DNA of 10,478 bases from CAYRLZ01 sp964425275 (GCA_964425275.1 CAYRLZ010000071.1:1-10478); one strand, 5' to 3'. Shown: positions 1 to 7,699, counted from the stretch's first letter. Numbers and translations are program-made. The notes: generated by a model from the letters alone, not told the origin.

Positions 1-91
1 TCTCTTTAAGGATTTCAATAAGTCTCTTTCTTACCCGGACCGGGTCTTTTTCATAGCGGATCTTCTCATAATAGATTTCGGCAATACCCAT
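1..91 (-). CDS. Unrecognised protein, N-terminal 30 codons only (runs off the left edge)
   Basis: An open frame starts at an ATG whose complement lies at 89-91 and runs leftwards off the window without a stop. The visible protein begins MGIAEIYYEKIRYEKDPVRV and continues as a basic, charged helix-like stretch (about RKRLIEILKE). The start is supported by an SD site GGAGGAA (complement of 95-101) at good spacing and by a TATAAT box about 20 nt upstream. There is no signal peptide, so the product is probably cytoplasmic. It is transcribed divergently from the M23 peptidase gene. Too little is visible to name a family, and no function is proposed. That it is a real gene rests on the combined promoter, SD site and open frame. 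Confidence 0.6.
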   Translation of the reverse strand, partial: MGIAEIYYEKIRYEKDPVRVRKRLIEILKE

Positions 92-111
92 AAATTCCTC
101 CTTATTGGGAG

Positions 112-138
112 ATTATAGGATTTTAAGAATCTTTTCAA
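112..138 (-). promoter_or_regulatory. Sigma70-like promoter for the left-edge gene
   Basis: On the minus strand a perfect -10 box TATAAT (complement of 112-117) is preceded by TTGAAA (complement of 133-138). The 15-bp spacer is shorter than the ideal 17, which is the weak point. Transcription would start near 105, leaving a short leader containing the GGAGG site before the ATG at 91. Confidence 0.5.
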
Positions 139-193
139 GTCCCGGATCCAAAAGATCTCTCTAGGGTAGATACCATGTCTAGAAACAGTACGC

Positions 194-222
194 TTGACAG
201 TTGCCAAAAATTGAGATACGAT
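194..222 (+). promoter_or_regulatory. Sigma70-like promoter of the M23 peptidase gene, placed for a leaderless mRNA
   Basis: A perfect -35 box TTGACA at 194-199 and a -10-like TACGAT at 217-222 (4 of 6 consensus bases) are separated by exactly 17 bp. Only five bases (223-227) lie between the -10 box and the ATG at 228, so the transcript is expected to begin at or next to the start codon. No SD site precedes that ATG. A small inverted repeat GGTA-ga-TACC at 165-174, 20 bp upstream of the -35 box, could be an operator but has no further support. Confidence 0.6.
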
Positions 223-227
223 GTCCT

Positions 228-1475
228 ATGTTTATAATTTCTCTTTTCTTAACCCTCTATTTTAGTTCCGGGCAGTTTGTTTCGGCTGACTCCGGCTATA
301 TCTGGCCAATCTCTCCGCAGAGTGCACCTCACCCCTTAGGGAATAATTGGGGGAATTTTCAAAACTATGGCGGTTCTTCTTATTTTCATAATGGGATTGA
401 TATCATAACCCCTGGCCAACAGGGTGTGCCAGTTTATGCGGTCGCCAAAGGTTGGGTTAAAGCCTGGCTCACGATTGAAGCGGATTACCATTGGCGCCTG
501 GCAATTTGTGACTCTAACTTAAATTATACCGGGAGAGCACCGGGTTGGCTTTATGCCCATATTGACCCAAGGCGGCCCCATAAGGAAGAGGGCGATTCGG
601 TTCTTCCCGGGGAGGTGATTGGTTATTTAGTTCCGTGGCCGGTCTCGGGTTTTGACCATATCCACTTTGCCCGGATTTCCGACACCGGGAGGTTATGGCG
701 AAGGTCAAATCCTTCACGTCCAACCTGGTGGTTCATCCAAAATCCTTTAACCTTAATTTATCCGAATACCGATACGGTAAGTCCTACCTTTGAAAATGCC
801 CGACCTGGTCAGAAATTCGCCTTCTGCCGTAATAATTCTTCAACCTATCTTGACCCGATGAACCTTAGCGGTGATGTTGATATAATTGCTAAGATTTATG
901 ATAAGACCGGCTGGTCAACCGGCAATTCTACCTGGGATAAACTGGCACCATACAAGATAGAATATTCAATTACCGGTATGAATCGGGTAATTCCCCAGAC
1001 TCTATCTTTAATATTTAAATATACCCTCCCCCCATCCGGGACCCAAGATATCCGGGCGGTTTATAAGGAAGACGCTACCTGCCGCTCCCGTGGTGATTAT
1101 AATAATCGGGATTATTATTTTATTATCACGAATACCGATGGTGATTCCATAATTGAAATTGCCGATACCTCCGGTAAGTGGTCAACCCAAAACTTCCCGG
1201 ACGGTAATTACTGGGTGAAGGTGTTTGCGTATGATGTGGCTGGGAATTGGGCAGTGGAGAGTATGGAGGTGCGAACAAATAATGGCGTTGGGATAGGGGA
1301 AGAAAAAGAACCTAAATCACGAATACCAAGTCATAGCAGAACCGAAACCTCTAACCGAATTCTCATCTATGATGCCCTCGGTCGGAAGACGGAAAAGATG
1401 GATAAGAAAGGGATATTCTTTATAATGGAGAAAGGAGGTTTTAAGAAGAGTATCGTGATAAAGGATAAGAAATAA
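228..1475 (+). CDS. Secreted M23-family zinc metallopeptidase with Ig-like region and C-terminal sorting-like tail
   Basis: Likely a secreted metal-dependent endopeptidase of the LytM/lysostaphin (M23) family, which commonly cut peptidoglycan cross-bridges or other glycine-rich peptides. Translated from ATG 228 it has 415 residues. A hydrophobic signal peptide covers about residues 1-20 (FIISLFLTLYF core, cleavage near VSA). The M23 domain covers about 24-180 with the full metal site: H54 and D58 in HNGID, H111 in YAH, and H144-I-H146. About 190-350 looks like one or two beta-sandwich (Ig-like) domains, with the pattern DGNYWVKVFAYDVAGN. The end, about 376-415, reads like a short T9SS-type tail (LIYDALGRK, then KKGIFFI). 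An in-frame TTG at 201 would add nine residues, but it precedes the -10 box and spoils the signal peptide, so 228 is preferred. It lies 64 bp upstream of the S8 peptidase, probably in one operon. The true substrate is unknown; host cell wall, prey cell wall and surface proteins are all possible. Confidence 0.88.
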   Translation: MFIISLFLTLYFSSGQFVSADSGYIWPISPQSAPHPLGNNWGNFQNYGGSSYFHNGIDIITPGQQGVPVYAVAKGWVKAWLTIEADYHWRLAICDSNLNYTGRAPGWLYAHIDPRRPHKEEGDSVLPGEVIGYLVPWPVSGFDHIHFARISDTGRLWRRSNPSRPTWWFIQNPLTLIYPNTDTVSPTFENARPGQKFAFCRNNSSTYLDPMNLSGDVDIIAKIYDKTGWSTGNSTWDKLAPYKIEYSITGMNRVIPQTLSLIFKYTLPPSGTQDIRAVYKEDATCRSRGDYNNRDYYFIITNTDGDSIIEIADTSGKWSTQNFPDGNYWVKVFAYDVAGNWAVESMEVRTNNGVGIGEEKEPKSRIPSHSRTETSNRILIYDALGRKTEKMDKKGIFFIMEKGGFKKSIVIKDKK

Positions 1476-1479
1476 AATT

Positions 1480-1510
1480 AGTTAATTGGAGTTAAGCCGT
1501 AAGAGTTAAT
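1480..1510 (+). repeat. Three short AGTTAA direct repeats in the M23-S8 intergenic gap
   Basis: AGTTAA occurs at 1480-1485, 1490-1495 and 1504-1509, so the copies start 10 and 14 bases apart. The last two share a longer GAGTTAA. The spacing near one helical turn would suit a protein-binding site, but in an A/T-rich gap this may be chance. No convincing promoter is visible here. Confidence 0.35.
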
Positions 1511-1528
1511 CCATTAATCTTTGGCAAA

Positions 1529-1534
1529 AGGAGG
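1529..1534 (+). promoter_or_regulatory. Strong Shine-Dalgarno site for the S8 peptidase
   Basis: AGGAGG sits five bases before the ATG at 1540, a near-ideal ribosome-binding site. It decides the start over the in-frame ATGs at codons 6 and 9, and it contrasts with the genes here that have no SD site. Confidence 0.85.
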
Positions 1535-1539
1535 GTAAT

Positions 1540-4500
1540 ATGAAAATAGAGAGGATGAGCAGTATGAAGTTAAGTCGTCCGGCTTGGCAATTAAGATTTC
1601 TCCTCCTGCTTGTCATTCTTGGTGGATTTACTAACGGATTTTCGGCCCAAAATCCTTTTAGACCACAAGGATTTGGTGAGTTCCTTCCATTATTTCGCCC
1701 GGATGAATTTCGTATCGGGTTCTGGGACAGAGCTCAATTTGACCCGGCAATTGAAAGACCACCGCTTGATAGTGAATTAATCCTATTGGATTATCCCGGG
1801 GATGGAACTGGATATTATTTAATCCAGTTCGCCGGTCCAGTTTATCGTGAGAGAATTGAAGAGATTAGAAGGCGCGGCGTCTTATTTGTCGGTTTCCACT
1901 CTCGCTATTTAGCATTTGCCAAGATGACCCGAGACCAAAAGAAGGAGTTGGAAAACTTTCCCTTCATCCGCTGGGTAGGGATTTATCAACCGGGATATAA
2001 GTTCCATTCCCAAACCCTAAAAGAAACCGGTTTCGGTCGAGCAACCGTTTCTCTATTCTATCCGGAAGATATTTCAGCAGCGATTTCCGATTTATCCCTT
2101 TTAGGTTGTGAGATTGTCCGCTGGTCGGTCTCAGAGGATTTTAAGGTAATTGAGGTTGATTGTTCCAGAGAGCAGGTGTTGGCGATTGCCAAACTACCTT
2201 ATGTCTTTTCAATTGAAGAATGGCACCCACCGGAATTGGAGAATGAGAAATGTCAGTGGGTAGTTCAGACCTGGTCAGAGAATGTCAGGCGCATCTGGGA
2301 CCAGGGAGTTTACGGTGTAGAAGAGATTCTCGGTTTTACCGATACCGGTCTTGATGTTAATCACTGGGCATTCCTTGACCCTTCGGTTCCAATAACCGAT
2401 ACCGGGGAATTTCCTACGCACCGGAAGGTTGCGCTATTCAAAAATTATACCTACCGGGGAGTTGGCGACCCAGACGGGCACGGCACTCATGTGGCAGGGA
2501 CGATTGGCGGCAACGACTCAATAAATGGTGGCACGAATCCGAATGACGGCCATTCTAAGGGAGGCAGGCTGGCGGTGCTTTCCCCAATTCCACAACCAAC
2601 CGGTTGGGACTTAACCGGACCTTTTAATATGCTGACCAACTGGTTAAGAAATCCCTCGTTAAGAGCCAGAACCATCTCCAACTCTTGGTGGACGGGAACA
2701 ATGGGGCAATATACCAATGCCAGTGCTTCAACTGATGTCTTCTGTTGGAGAAACAAGGATGTGGTCTTGATTAAGTCCTGTGGTAATCAGGGGCAGGGTT
2801 CGCAATACCGAATTACCGAACCGGGAAACTCCAAGTCAATAATCGCCTGCGCCTCTTTACAGAACGGTCTCAATTCCACAATCCTCTCTTCCTTTTCTTC
2901 GCGTGGACCGGCCTCAGACAACCGGATAAAACCAGATATCGCGGTTCCCGGTGAAGGAATCTATTCCGCTCAGAGGAGTACTCAGAACAGTTATGTCTCA
3001 ATGTCCGGCACAAGTATGGCCGCACCATGCGTTAACGGGAGTATTGGTCTTATCCGGGAATATTTGAAGAAAGGCTTCTATCCTACCGGGGCAAGAAATC
3101 CCGACGATTCTTTTGGCTATGTCTCCGCTGCCTTATTAAAGGCATGCGTCTTGGTTTCCGCTGACCCAAATATTGGCTCCTATACAATCCCCTCGGAATA
3201 TGTCGGCTGGGGAAGATTGAATATTGACTCGGTCCTTTATTTCTCAAATCCGACGCCGGATCGGAGAAAACTTTTCCTTAACGATGATACGGTTGGTTTA
3301 AGCACCGGTCAATATCGGGAATATGAGTTTGAGGTTAACGATGCGATTCCTCTACGGGTGGCGGTTGTCTGGACTGATACCGCGGCCGCCCCCGGTGCTA
3401 ACCCCTGTTTAATCAATAACCTTGACTGTGAACTTTTTGCCCCGGATGGCGGTTTCTATCGGGGGAATATATATTCGGGTGGTCAGTCGGTGAGAAATCC
3501 ATCTCAACCCTTTGATAACTTAAATCCCTTGGAAATATTCCGGATAAACTCACCACCATTGGGGAGATGGCTCTTACGGGTTTCGGCGCAAAATGTTGTA
3601 ACCAGCCGTCAACCCTATGCGGTTGTCGTTACCGGCGGTCTTTATCTTCGCCCGGCTTATGGTGTTCGGTATCACCGCCACCGAATCGTTGATTTGCCAC
3701 CCGGCGGTAATGGCGATGGGATAATTAATCCGGGTGAGAGTTGTGAGATGCCAACCTGGGTAATGAACTATAATACCTATCCGGTGCGGGGAGTAAAGAC
3801 CTATTTAAGACTCCGCTTGCCTGACCCGAATATCACAATTACCGATTCCTTCAAACACTTCTCACGAATCGAACCGCAGGACTCGGCTTTCACCGGTGCC
3901 GATGGCTTTAACTTTTCGGTAAGTAGTGTTTGCACTAATGGTTATTCAATCCCCTTCAAATTAGTAACCAGGGATACCTTAGATTCAATCTGGGAATCAA
4001 ATATTAACCTATTGGTTGGCACACCGCTTCTCTTTACTCAAGGTCTTTTGGTCTGGGATTCGCCGCCCGGTGGTAATGGCAATGGTCGGATTGACCCCGG
4101 TGAATATGTCAGTTTAGCAGTCGGCGTGAAAAACTCCGGTCTGGGAAATGGTTATTCGGTCTATGCCATCCTCAAATCGGGTGATTCCCGGTTTATCGTC
4201 ATTGATTCCTTCGGCCGTTATGATACAATCCTAAAAGACTTAGTTAAGTTTAATCTCTTTGATAAGTTCCGAGTCTATGCCCAGCCAAATATCCCAAGAG
4301 AATTCCCGGTCCCTTGCACCCTAAAGATAACTTCGGAAAGATGGTCATTTATCCGACCGTTTACTATCCTGGTCGGCGAAATGACAATCGCCGACCCAAT
4401 CCCCGATGGCCCAAGGACACCACCAAGATACTGGGCCTATGATGAGATTGATAGTCTCTATGGTGAGGTTCCAAGATTTAACTGGATTGAGATAAGAAAT

Positions 4501-5358
4501 CGTGGCACCCAACTACCGATAAATAGTGATGACCAGACGATAAGAATCCCCCTACCATTTACTTTTAAGTTCTATGGTCAGAGATACACCGATTCCCTCT
4601 CGGTCTGTTCTAATGGTTGGATTTCACCAATCCGAACGACATCAACCGTTAATGCTAACCGAACCTTACCTGACCCGACTCCAGCTAATCCCAGTGCCAT
4701 GATTTGTCCTTGCTGGGATGACTTAGACCCCAGATACGGTAATAAGATTTGGTATTTATATGAACCGGATTCTCATCGTTTCATCTTAGAATGGGATTCG
4801 GTACACTACTATAGCCCGAATACCCGGTGGGACAAGTTTCAGATAATTGTCTATGACACAACCAATCAGACCTCGACTGGTGATAATGAGATAATCTTCC
4901 AGTATCTGACCGCCAACAACTATGGTTCAATTACTATCGGGATTGAAGATGAGACGAATACGATTGGTATCAACGCCTTATATAATAACATCTATGACCG
5001 AAGGTGTGCTCCGATTGTTCCGGGGAGGGCGATTAAATTCACTTCTGACGAACCGGTTGTGATGGTCAAAGAGGATAAAACCGCTTCTGTGCCTTCACCC
5101 CGTTTCTTGGTCAATACCATAGCGAAAGGAAAGGTTTTCCTCTATTCTCTTCCGTTCCCTGAGGGGATAAAGATGTCTCTCTACACAATTACCGGAAGGA
5201 AGATAAAGACCCTCACCCTACCGAAAGGAGCGAAGCGTGGTGAGGTTATCTGGAGGGGAGAAGACGAAAGTGGAAGGAGACTTCCTCCAGGCATCTACCT
5301 CCTCCGCTTAGAAGGGAAAGGGATAAAAGAGAAGATAAAGATAATCTTATTGCGGTAA
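1540..5358 (+). CDS. Large secreted S8 (subtilisin-type) serine peptidase with C-terminal FlgD/T9SS-like tail
   Basis: A 1272-residue secreted or surface-bound subtilase. A signal peptide spans about 1-36 (core LRFLLLLVILGGF). About 50-245 is a propeptide-like region with two segments resembling inhibitor-type prodomains. The S8 domain, about 255-570, has all expected residues: D268 in DTGLD, H314 in DGHGTHVAG, oxyanion N416 in SCGNQG, and S492 in SGTSMAAP. A beta-sandwich of the kind that follows many subtilases (PPC/P-domain-like) covers about 585-700. Two related modules of about 120 residues open with PPGGNGDGIINPGE (720-733) and PPGGNGNGRIDPGE (842-855), which look like acidic, possibly calcium-binding, loops. 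About 985-1165 holds a nidogen-like beta-rich region (FKFYGQRY, then SNGWISP). The last 85 residues form a FlgD-Ig/T9SS-type tail (MSLYTITGRK, GRRLPPGIYLLRLEG). It probably degrades extracellular protein, as a nutritional or surface-processing enzyme. The catalytic assignment is firm; the accessory domain names are approximate. Confidence 0.92.
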   Translation: MKIERMSSMKLSRPAWQLRFLLLLVILGGFTNGFSAQNPFRPQGFGEFLPLFRPDEFRIGFWDRAQFDPAIERPPLDSELILLDYPGDGTGYYLIQFAGPVYRERIEEIRRRGVLFVGFHSRYLAFAKMTRDQKKELENFPFIRWVGIYQPGYKFHSQTLKETGFGRATVSLFYPEDISAAISDLSLLGCEIVRWSVSEDFKVIEVDCSREQVLAIAKLPYVFSIEEWHPPELENEKCQWVVQTWSENVRRIWDQGVYGVEEILGFTDTGLDVNHWAFLDPSVPITDTGEFPTHRKVALFKNYTYRGVGDPDGHGTHVAGTIGGNDSINGGTNPNDGHSKGGRLAVLSPIPQPTGWDLTGPFNMLTNWLRNPSLRARTISNSWWTGTMGQYTNASASTDVFCWRNKDVVLIKSCGNQGQGSQYRITEPGNSKSIIACASLQNGLNSTILSSFSSRGPASDNRIKPDIAVPGEGIYSAQRSTQNSYVSMSGTSMAAPCVNGSIGLIREYLKKGFYPTGARNPDDSFGYVSAALLKACVLVSADPNIGSYTIPSEYVGWGRLNIDSVLYFSNPTPDRRKLFLNDDTVGLSTGQYREYEFEVNDAIPLRVAVVWTDTAAAPGANPCLINNLDCELFAPDGGFYRGNIYSGGQSVRNPSQPFDNLNPLEIFRINSPPLGRWLLRVSAQNVVTSRQPYAVVVTGGLYLRPAYGVRYHRHRIVDLPPGGNGDGIINPGESCEMPTWVMNYNTYPVRGVKTYLRLRLPDPNITITDSFKHFSRIEPQDSAFTGADGFNFSVSSVCTNGYSIPFKLVTRDTLDSIWESNINLLVGTPLLFTQGLLVWDSPPGGNGNGRIDPGEYVSLAVGVKNSGLGNGYSVYAILKSGDSRFIVIDSFGRYDTILKDLVKFNLFDKFRVYAQPNIPREFPVPCTLKITSERWSFIRPFTILVGEMTIADPIPDGPRTPPRYWAYDEIDSLYGEVPRFNWIEIRNRGTQLPINSDDQTIRIPLPFTFKFYGQRYTDSLSVCSNGWISPIRTTSTVNANRTLPDPTPANPSAMICPCWDDLDPRYGNKIWYLYEPDSHRFILEWDSVHYYSPNTRWDKFQIIVYDTTNQTSTGDNEIIFQYLTANNYGSITIGIEDETNTIGINALYNNIYDRRCAPIVPGRAIKFTSDEPVVMVKEDKTASVPSPRFLVNTIAKGKVFLYSLPFPEGIKMSLYTITGRKIKTLTLPKGAKRGEVIWRGEDESGRRLPPGIYLLRLEGKGIKEKIKIILLR

Positions 5359-5365
5359 AATTCTT

Positions 5366-5392
5366 AACCTAGTTGGAGCAAAAAGGTTTTTT
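5366..5392 (+). terminator. Weak terminator-like hairpin after the S8 gene
   Basis: AACCT (5366-5370) can pair with AGGTT (5384-5388) around a 13-base loop, and the second arm runs into six T residues (5387-5392). The stem is only five pairs, so this is a weak candidate at best. If it works only partly, rph would be read through from the peptidase operon, which fits the lack of a clear promoter before rph. Confidence 0.25.
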
Positions 5393-5421
5393 CATCGCAG
5401 ATTGGAAAGGTCTCTAGGGAT

Positions 5422-6147
5422 ATGTTAAGAAATGATGGACGGAATTGGGATGCGGCAAGAAAGATAGAAATCCGGATGGATTATCTGAGATATGCCGAGG
5501 GTTCTTGTCTGATTAAGGTTGGCAATACTCAGGTTCTCTGTGCCGCTACCGTAGAAAAGAGGGTTCCGCCCTTTTTAGTCGGTAGCGGTAGTGGCTGGAT
5601 AACCGCCGAATACGGCCTCCTCCCCTCTTCAACAAAACCCAGGACCCTCCGCGAGATAACCATTGGTCGGCCAAACTCGCGCAGTCAGGAGATAAGTAGG
5701 TTTCTCGGCCGAAGTTTCCGAGCGGTCTGCGACCTCTATGCCTTAAGAGAGCATCAGATAATTATTGATTGTGATTGTTTATCATGTGATGGTGGAACAA
5801 GAACCGCGGCCTTTAATGGCGGCTTTCTGGCGCTGCTTCAGGCAACCCAAAGGTTATTAGAAAAGGGAATTATTGAGAAGAACCCAATTATTGAATTTGC
5901 CGCGGCGCTTTCGGTCGGTATCGTCCACTCCCGTATTCTTTTAGACTTAAATTATGAAGAAGACTCTCAGGCGGATGCGGATATGAATCTCGTCCTTACC
6001 GAAACCGGGCGCATCGTAGAAATTCAGACAACCGCGGAAAAAGTGCCGTTTCGGTTTGAGACCTTTCAGAAGATGTTTGAAGTGGCAAAGAATGGGATAT
6101 TTAAGATAATTGAGTTAGAGAAAGAGGTTGCCAAATCATTTTGCTAA
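5422..6147 (+). CDS. rph: RNase PH, phosphate-dependent 3' exoribonuclease for tRNA ends
   Basis: RNase PH trims nucleotides 3' of the CCA end of tRNA precursors by phosphorolysis and works as a hexamer in the cytoplasm. The 241 residues match the usual family length and order: the N-terminal R-x-DGR motif (3-7), YAEGS (24-28), GWITAEYGLLP (58-68), the phosphate-site arginine R87 in NSRSQEI, GRSFRAVCDL (96-105), the phosphate-site GGTRT (124-128), and the acidic catalytic segment YEEDSQADADMN with D181 and D187. The stretch DCDCLSCDGG has cysteines where many homologues have DCDVLQADGG, an unusual but probably harmless change. ATG 5422 is chosen because the protein then starts at the family N-terminus. 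The nearest purine-rich SD candidate, GGAAAGG at 5404-5410, lies 11 bases off. It follows the S8 gene by 63 bp and ends 29 bp from a convergent gene. The usual neighbour rdgB is absent. Confidence 0.95.
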   Translation: MLRNDGRNWDAARKIEIRMDYLRYAEGSCLIKVGNTQVLCAATVEKRVPPFLVGSGSGWITAEYGLLPSSTKPRTLREITIGRPNSRSQEISRFLGRSFRAVCDLYALREHQIIIDCDCLSCDGGTRTAAFNGGFLALLQATQRLLEKGIIEKNPIIEFAAALSVGIVHSRILLDLNYEEDSQADADMNLVLTETGRIVEIQTTAEKVPFRFETFQKMFEVAKNGIFKIIELEKEVAKSFC

Positions 6148-6154
6148 CGGTCTT

Positions 6155-6168
6155 TTGGCCAGAGCCAA
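6155..6168. terminator. Small hairpin between convergent rph and glycosyltransferase genes
   Basis: TTGGC (6155-6159) and GCCAA (6164-6168) form a five-pair stem around a four-base loop. It sits in the 29-bp gap where rph and the minus-strand glycosyltransferase gene end facing each other, the right place for a bidirectional terminator. Neither side has a proper T run, so termination here is doubtful. Confidence 0.25.
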
Positions 6169-6176
6169 CGATTAAG

Positions 6177-7610
6177 TTATAAATCGTAGAGGTAGAGAAG
6201 TGCCCCGGGTGCCGGCTGGGAATCTAAGAGTTTACCCCGGGTTTTCAGGTAGTCTAAAAATATCTCCTTCTCTTTGCCGTAGAAATGGGAAAATAAAAAC
6301 CAGACCCGCCCCGATAATTGATTCATCTCTTTTATGTATTCTTCGGGTCGTTCTCGGTTCTCTTTTCCATAAATAATGAAAACCGATGGCGCAAATCGTC
6401 GGGTGCGGTTGTAATATAGAAAAGGTGGGACCGCTCCGTAATAGACATAGACTTTATCTCCATCCTTTATTTCCTTTTGTAGATAATGGACGAGTGGGCG
6501 AATTTCCTCTACGGTCCGGGGGTTAAATAGGTAAAAACTCGCCCGCAAAAACACGAAAAGGCCTAAAAGGCCAAGGGCTGACCTAATGAGATAAAAACGA
6601 TTTTTACTAATAGGACCACACAGTTGGGCAATGCCGGTGACAAGATAGATGATAAGGATGGGTAAAGAAAATAAGATGAGTCGCCAATGGATGGGATAAA
6701 AACGGAGAAATGAAGCCAAAAGAAAGAAAAGGAAAGAAGAGATGAAGATAAAGTTTTCTACCCTTCGCCCAAAAGATACGACACCCAAGATAATTAAGAA
6801 GGCGATAGAAATACCGAAAGCAAGATAAAATGGTGAGCGGATAAATTTGCCTGTCCGCAGGAGAAGATGGGGTAGGGAGGCGGGATGAAAAAAATAAGGA
6901 TCCCAAAAACTTCTCAGCCCTATGTCCGAGAGATTGGGGAGGTATTGGAGGAGATAATTAAAGAGGATGCTTACAATACCAAGGAGGATAGGTAAGAAAG
7001 AGAGATATTTACCTTGTTTTCTCTTCTTAAAAGACTGGTAGAAGAAAGTAAGTGCCAATCCACAAACGATAAATACCGAGGGGAAAGAGAAGAATGGTGC
7101 CAAAATTGCTAAGATGGTAAATATTATCCCCTGTCTTCTTTCTTTAAGAAATTTTAAGCCGGTGCCACAAAGGGCAATGGTAAAGAAGACATCGCCGCTA
7201 TAAGGTTTTAATTCAGCGGTGTAATAAATTATTGAGTCAGAAAAAGAGAAGAAGGCAACTGATAAAATGAGCCACTCCCCCATAAATAGTTCTCGGCTTA
7301 GGAGATAGAAGGAGAAAAGGGCAATAATCCCTAAAAAAAATGGTAGAAACCTTAGGGCAAACTCGTTTGAGCCAAACATTGAGGTGAAAAATTTTGTGAG
7401 AAGTAAGAAGCCGGTGGGGGCAACCTGATGGTAATCAAGTGGCCGAAGTAGGCCCGAATAATTCCGATTGATAATATTTAGGGCTAAAAATGCCTCGTCC
7501 AGCCATAAAGAGCGATTGGCAAGATAATTGGCAAGGCGTAATATAATCCCATAACCGAGGATGGTTAGGGGAAAAATGTGGCTCCAGAAAGTAGAGGGAA
7601 CTTTCGTCAT
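6177..7610 (-). CDS. Multi-pass membrane glycosyltransferase, GT-C fold (GT39/PMT/ArnT-like)
   Basis: Probably moves a sugar from a polyprenyl-phosphate carrier onto an acceptor on the outer face of the inner membrane, as in the PMT and ArnT families. The 477-residue protein starts with a transmembrane helix (about 12-30), followed by the loop motif SLWLDEAF (D38, E39), the acidic site typical of GT-C enzymes. A conserved-looking loop (HQVAPTGFLLL, about 61-71) and YYTAELKPYSGD (129-140) follow. About ten more hydrophobic segments run to about residue 360. The last 110 residues (about 366-477) form a soluble domain. Start choice: an in-frame TTG at 7667 would add 19 residues, but the ATG at 7610 sits seven bases after a strong promoter and gives a normal N-terminus. 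The donor and acceptor cannot be told from sequence. Divergent lpxB hints at lipid A or envelope glycan decoration, but that is inference; adjacency alone is weak evidence. Confidence 0.82.
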   Translation of the reverse strand: MTKVPSTFWSHIFPLTILGYGIILRLANYLANRSLWLDEAFLALNIINRNYSGLLRPLDYHQVAPTGFLLLTKFFTSMFGSNEFALRFLPFFLGIIALFSFYLLSRELFMGEWLILSVAFFSFSDSIIYYTAELKPYSGDVFFTIALCGTGLKFLKERRQGIIFTILAILAPFFSFPSVFIVCGLALTFFYQSFKKRKQGKYLSFLPILLGIVSILFNYLLQYLPNLSDIGLRSFWDPYFFHPASLPHLLLRTGKFIRSPFYLAFGISIAFLIILGVVSFGRRVENFIFISSFLFFLLASFLRFYPIHWRLILFSLPILIIYLVTGIAQLCGPISKNRFYLIRSALGLLGLFVFLRASFYLFNPRTVEEIRPLVHYLQKEIKDGDKVYVYYGAVPPFLYYNRTRRFAPSVFIIYGKENRERPEEYIKEMNQLSGRVWFLFSHFYGKEKEIFLDYLKTRGKLLDSQPAPGALLYLYDL

Positions 7611-7617
7611 TAATCGG

Positions 7618-7646
7618 ATTTTATAAGAGACCAAGGTGATTGTCAA
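7618..7646 (-). promoter_or_regulatory. Strong sigma70-like promoter of the glycosyltransferase gene, placed for a leaderless mRNA
   Basis: On the minus strand TTGACA (complement of 7641-7646) and TAAAAT (complement of 7618-7623, 5 of 6 consensus bases) are separated by exactly 17 bp. Seven bases then lead to the ATG at 7610, the normal distance from a -10 box to the transcription start. No SD site lies in those seven bases. The mRNA therefore probably begins at the A of the start codon. Confidence 0.65.
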
Positions 7647-7660
7647 TAAGTTGTGTGATT

Positions 7661-7694
7661 TTGACAATTTTATCTTCTAAGATAAGATTAAGAT
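7661..7694 (+). promoter_or_regulatory. Putative lpxB promoter with TAAGAT repeats, no SD site
   Basis: TTGACA at 7661-7666 is a perfect -35 box, back to back with the divergent one at 7641-7646 (14 bp between them). Downstream, TAAGAT occurs three times: 7678-7683, 7683-7688 and 7689-7694. The middle copy gives a 16-bp spacer and a start near 7695, leaving a leader of about five bases. The last copy is five bases from the ATG, but its spacer from this -35 box would be 22 bp. No G-rich SD sequence precedes the ATG at 7700. The shared region could allow joint control of the two genes. Confidence 0.42.
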
Positions 7695-7699
7695 AAAGT

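Noticed and set aside
201..210. TTGCCAAAAA at 201-210 and the same ten bases on the minus strand near 9818-9827, considered as a repeat pair or attachment site.
   Set aside because: Ten bases of A-rich sequence are expected to recur by chance, and no integrase or mobile element accompanies them.
201..227. TTG at 201 as the start of the M23 peptidase.
   Set aside because: It lies between the -35 and -10 boxes, has no SD site, and puts charged and polar residues before an otherwise good signal peptide.
175..237. A 20-codon open frame with an AGGG upstream that could be a leader peptide ahead of the M23 gene.
   Set aside because: It spans the -35 and -10 boxes of the peptidase promoter and overlaps its start codon in another frame; the peptide is not distinctive. 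Chance is more likely.
6607..6906. Alternative-frame open reading frame within the glycosyltransferase gene.
   Set aside because: It lies on the same strand inside a long membrane-protein gene and has a low-complexity S/P/F-rich translation without homology signs.
7611..7667. TTG at 7667 as the start of the glycosyltransferase.
   Set aside because: The extension would cover its own promoter and the lpxB -35 box, and the ATG at 7610 fits the promoter distance exactly.
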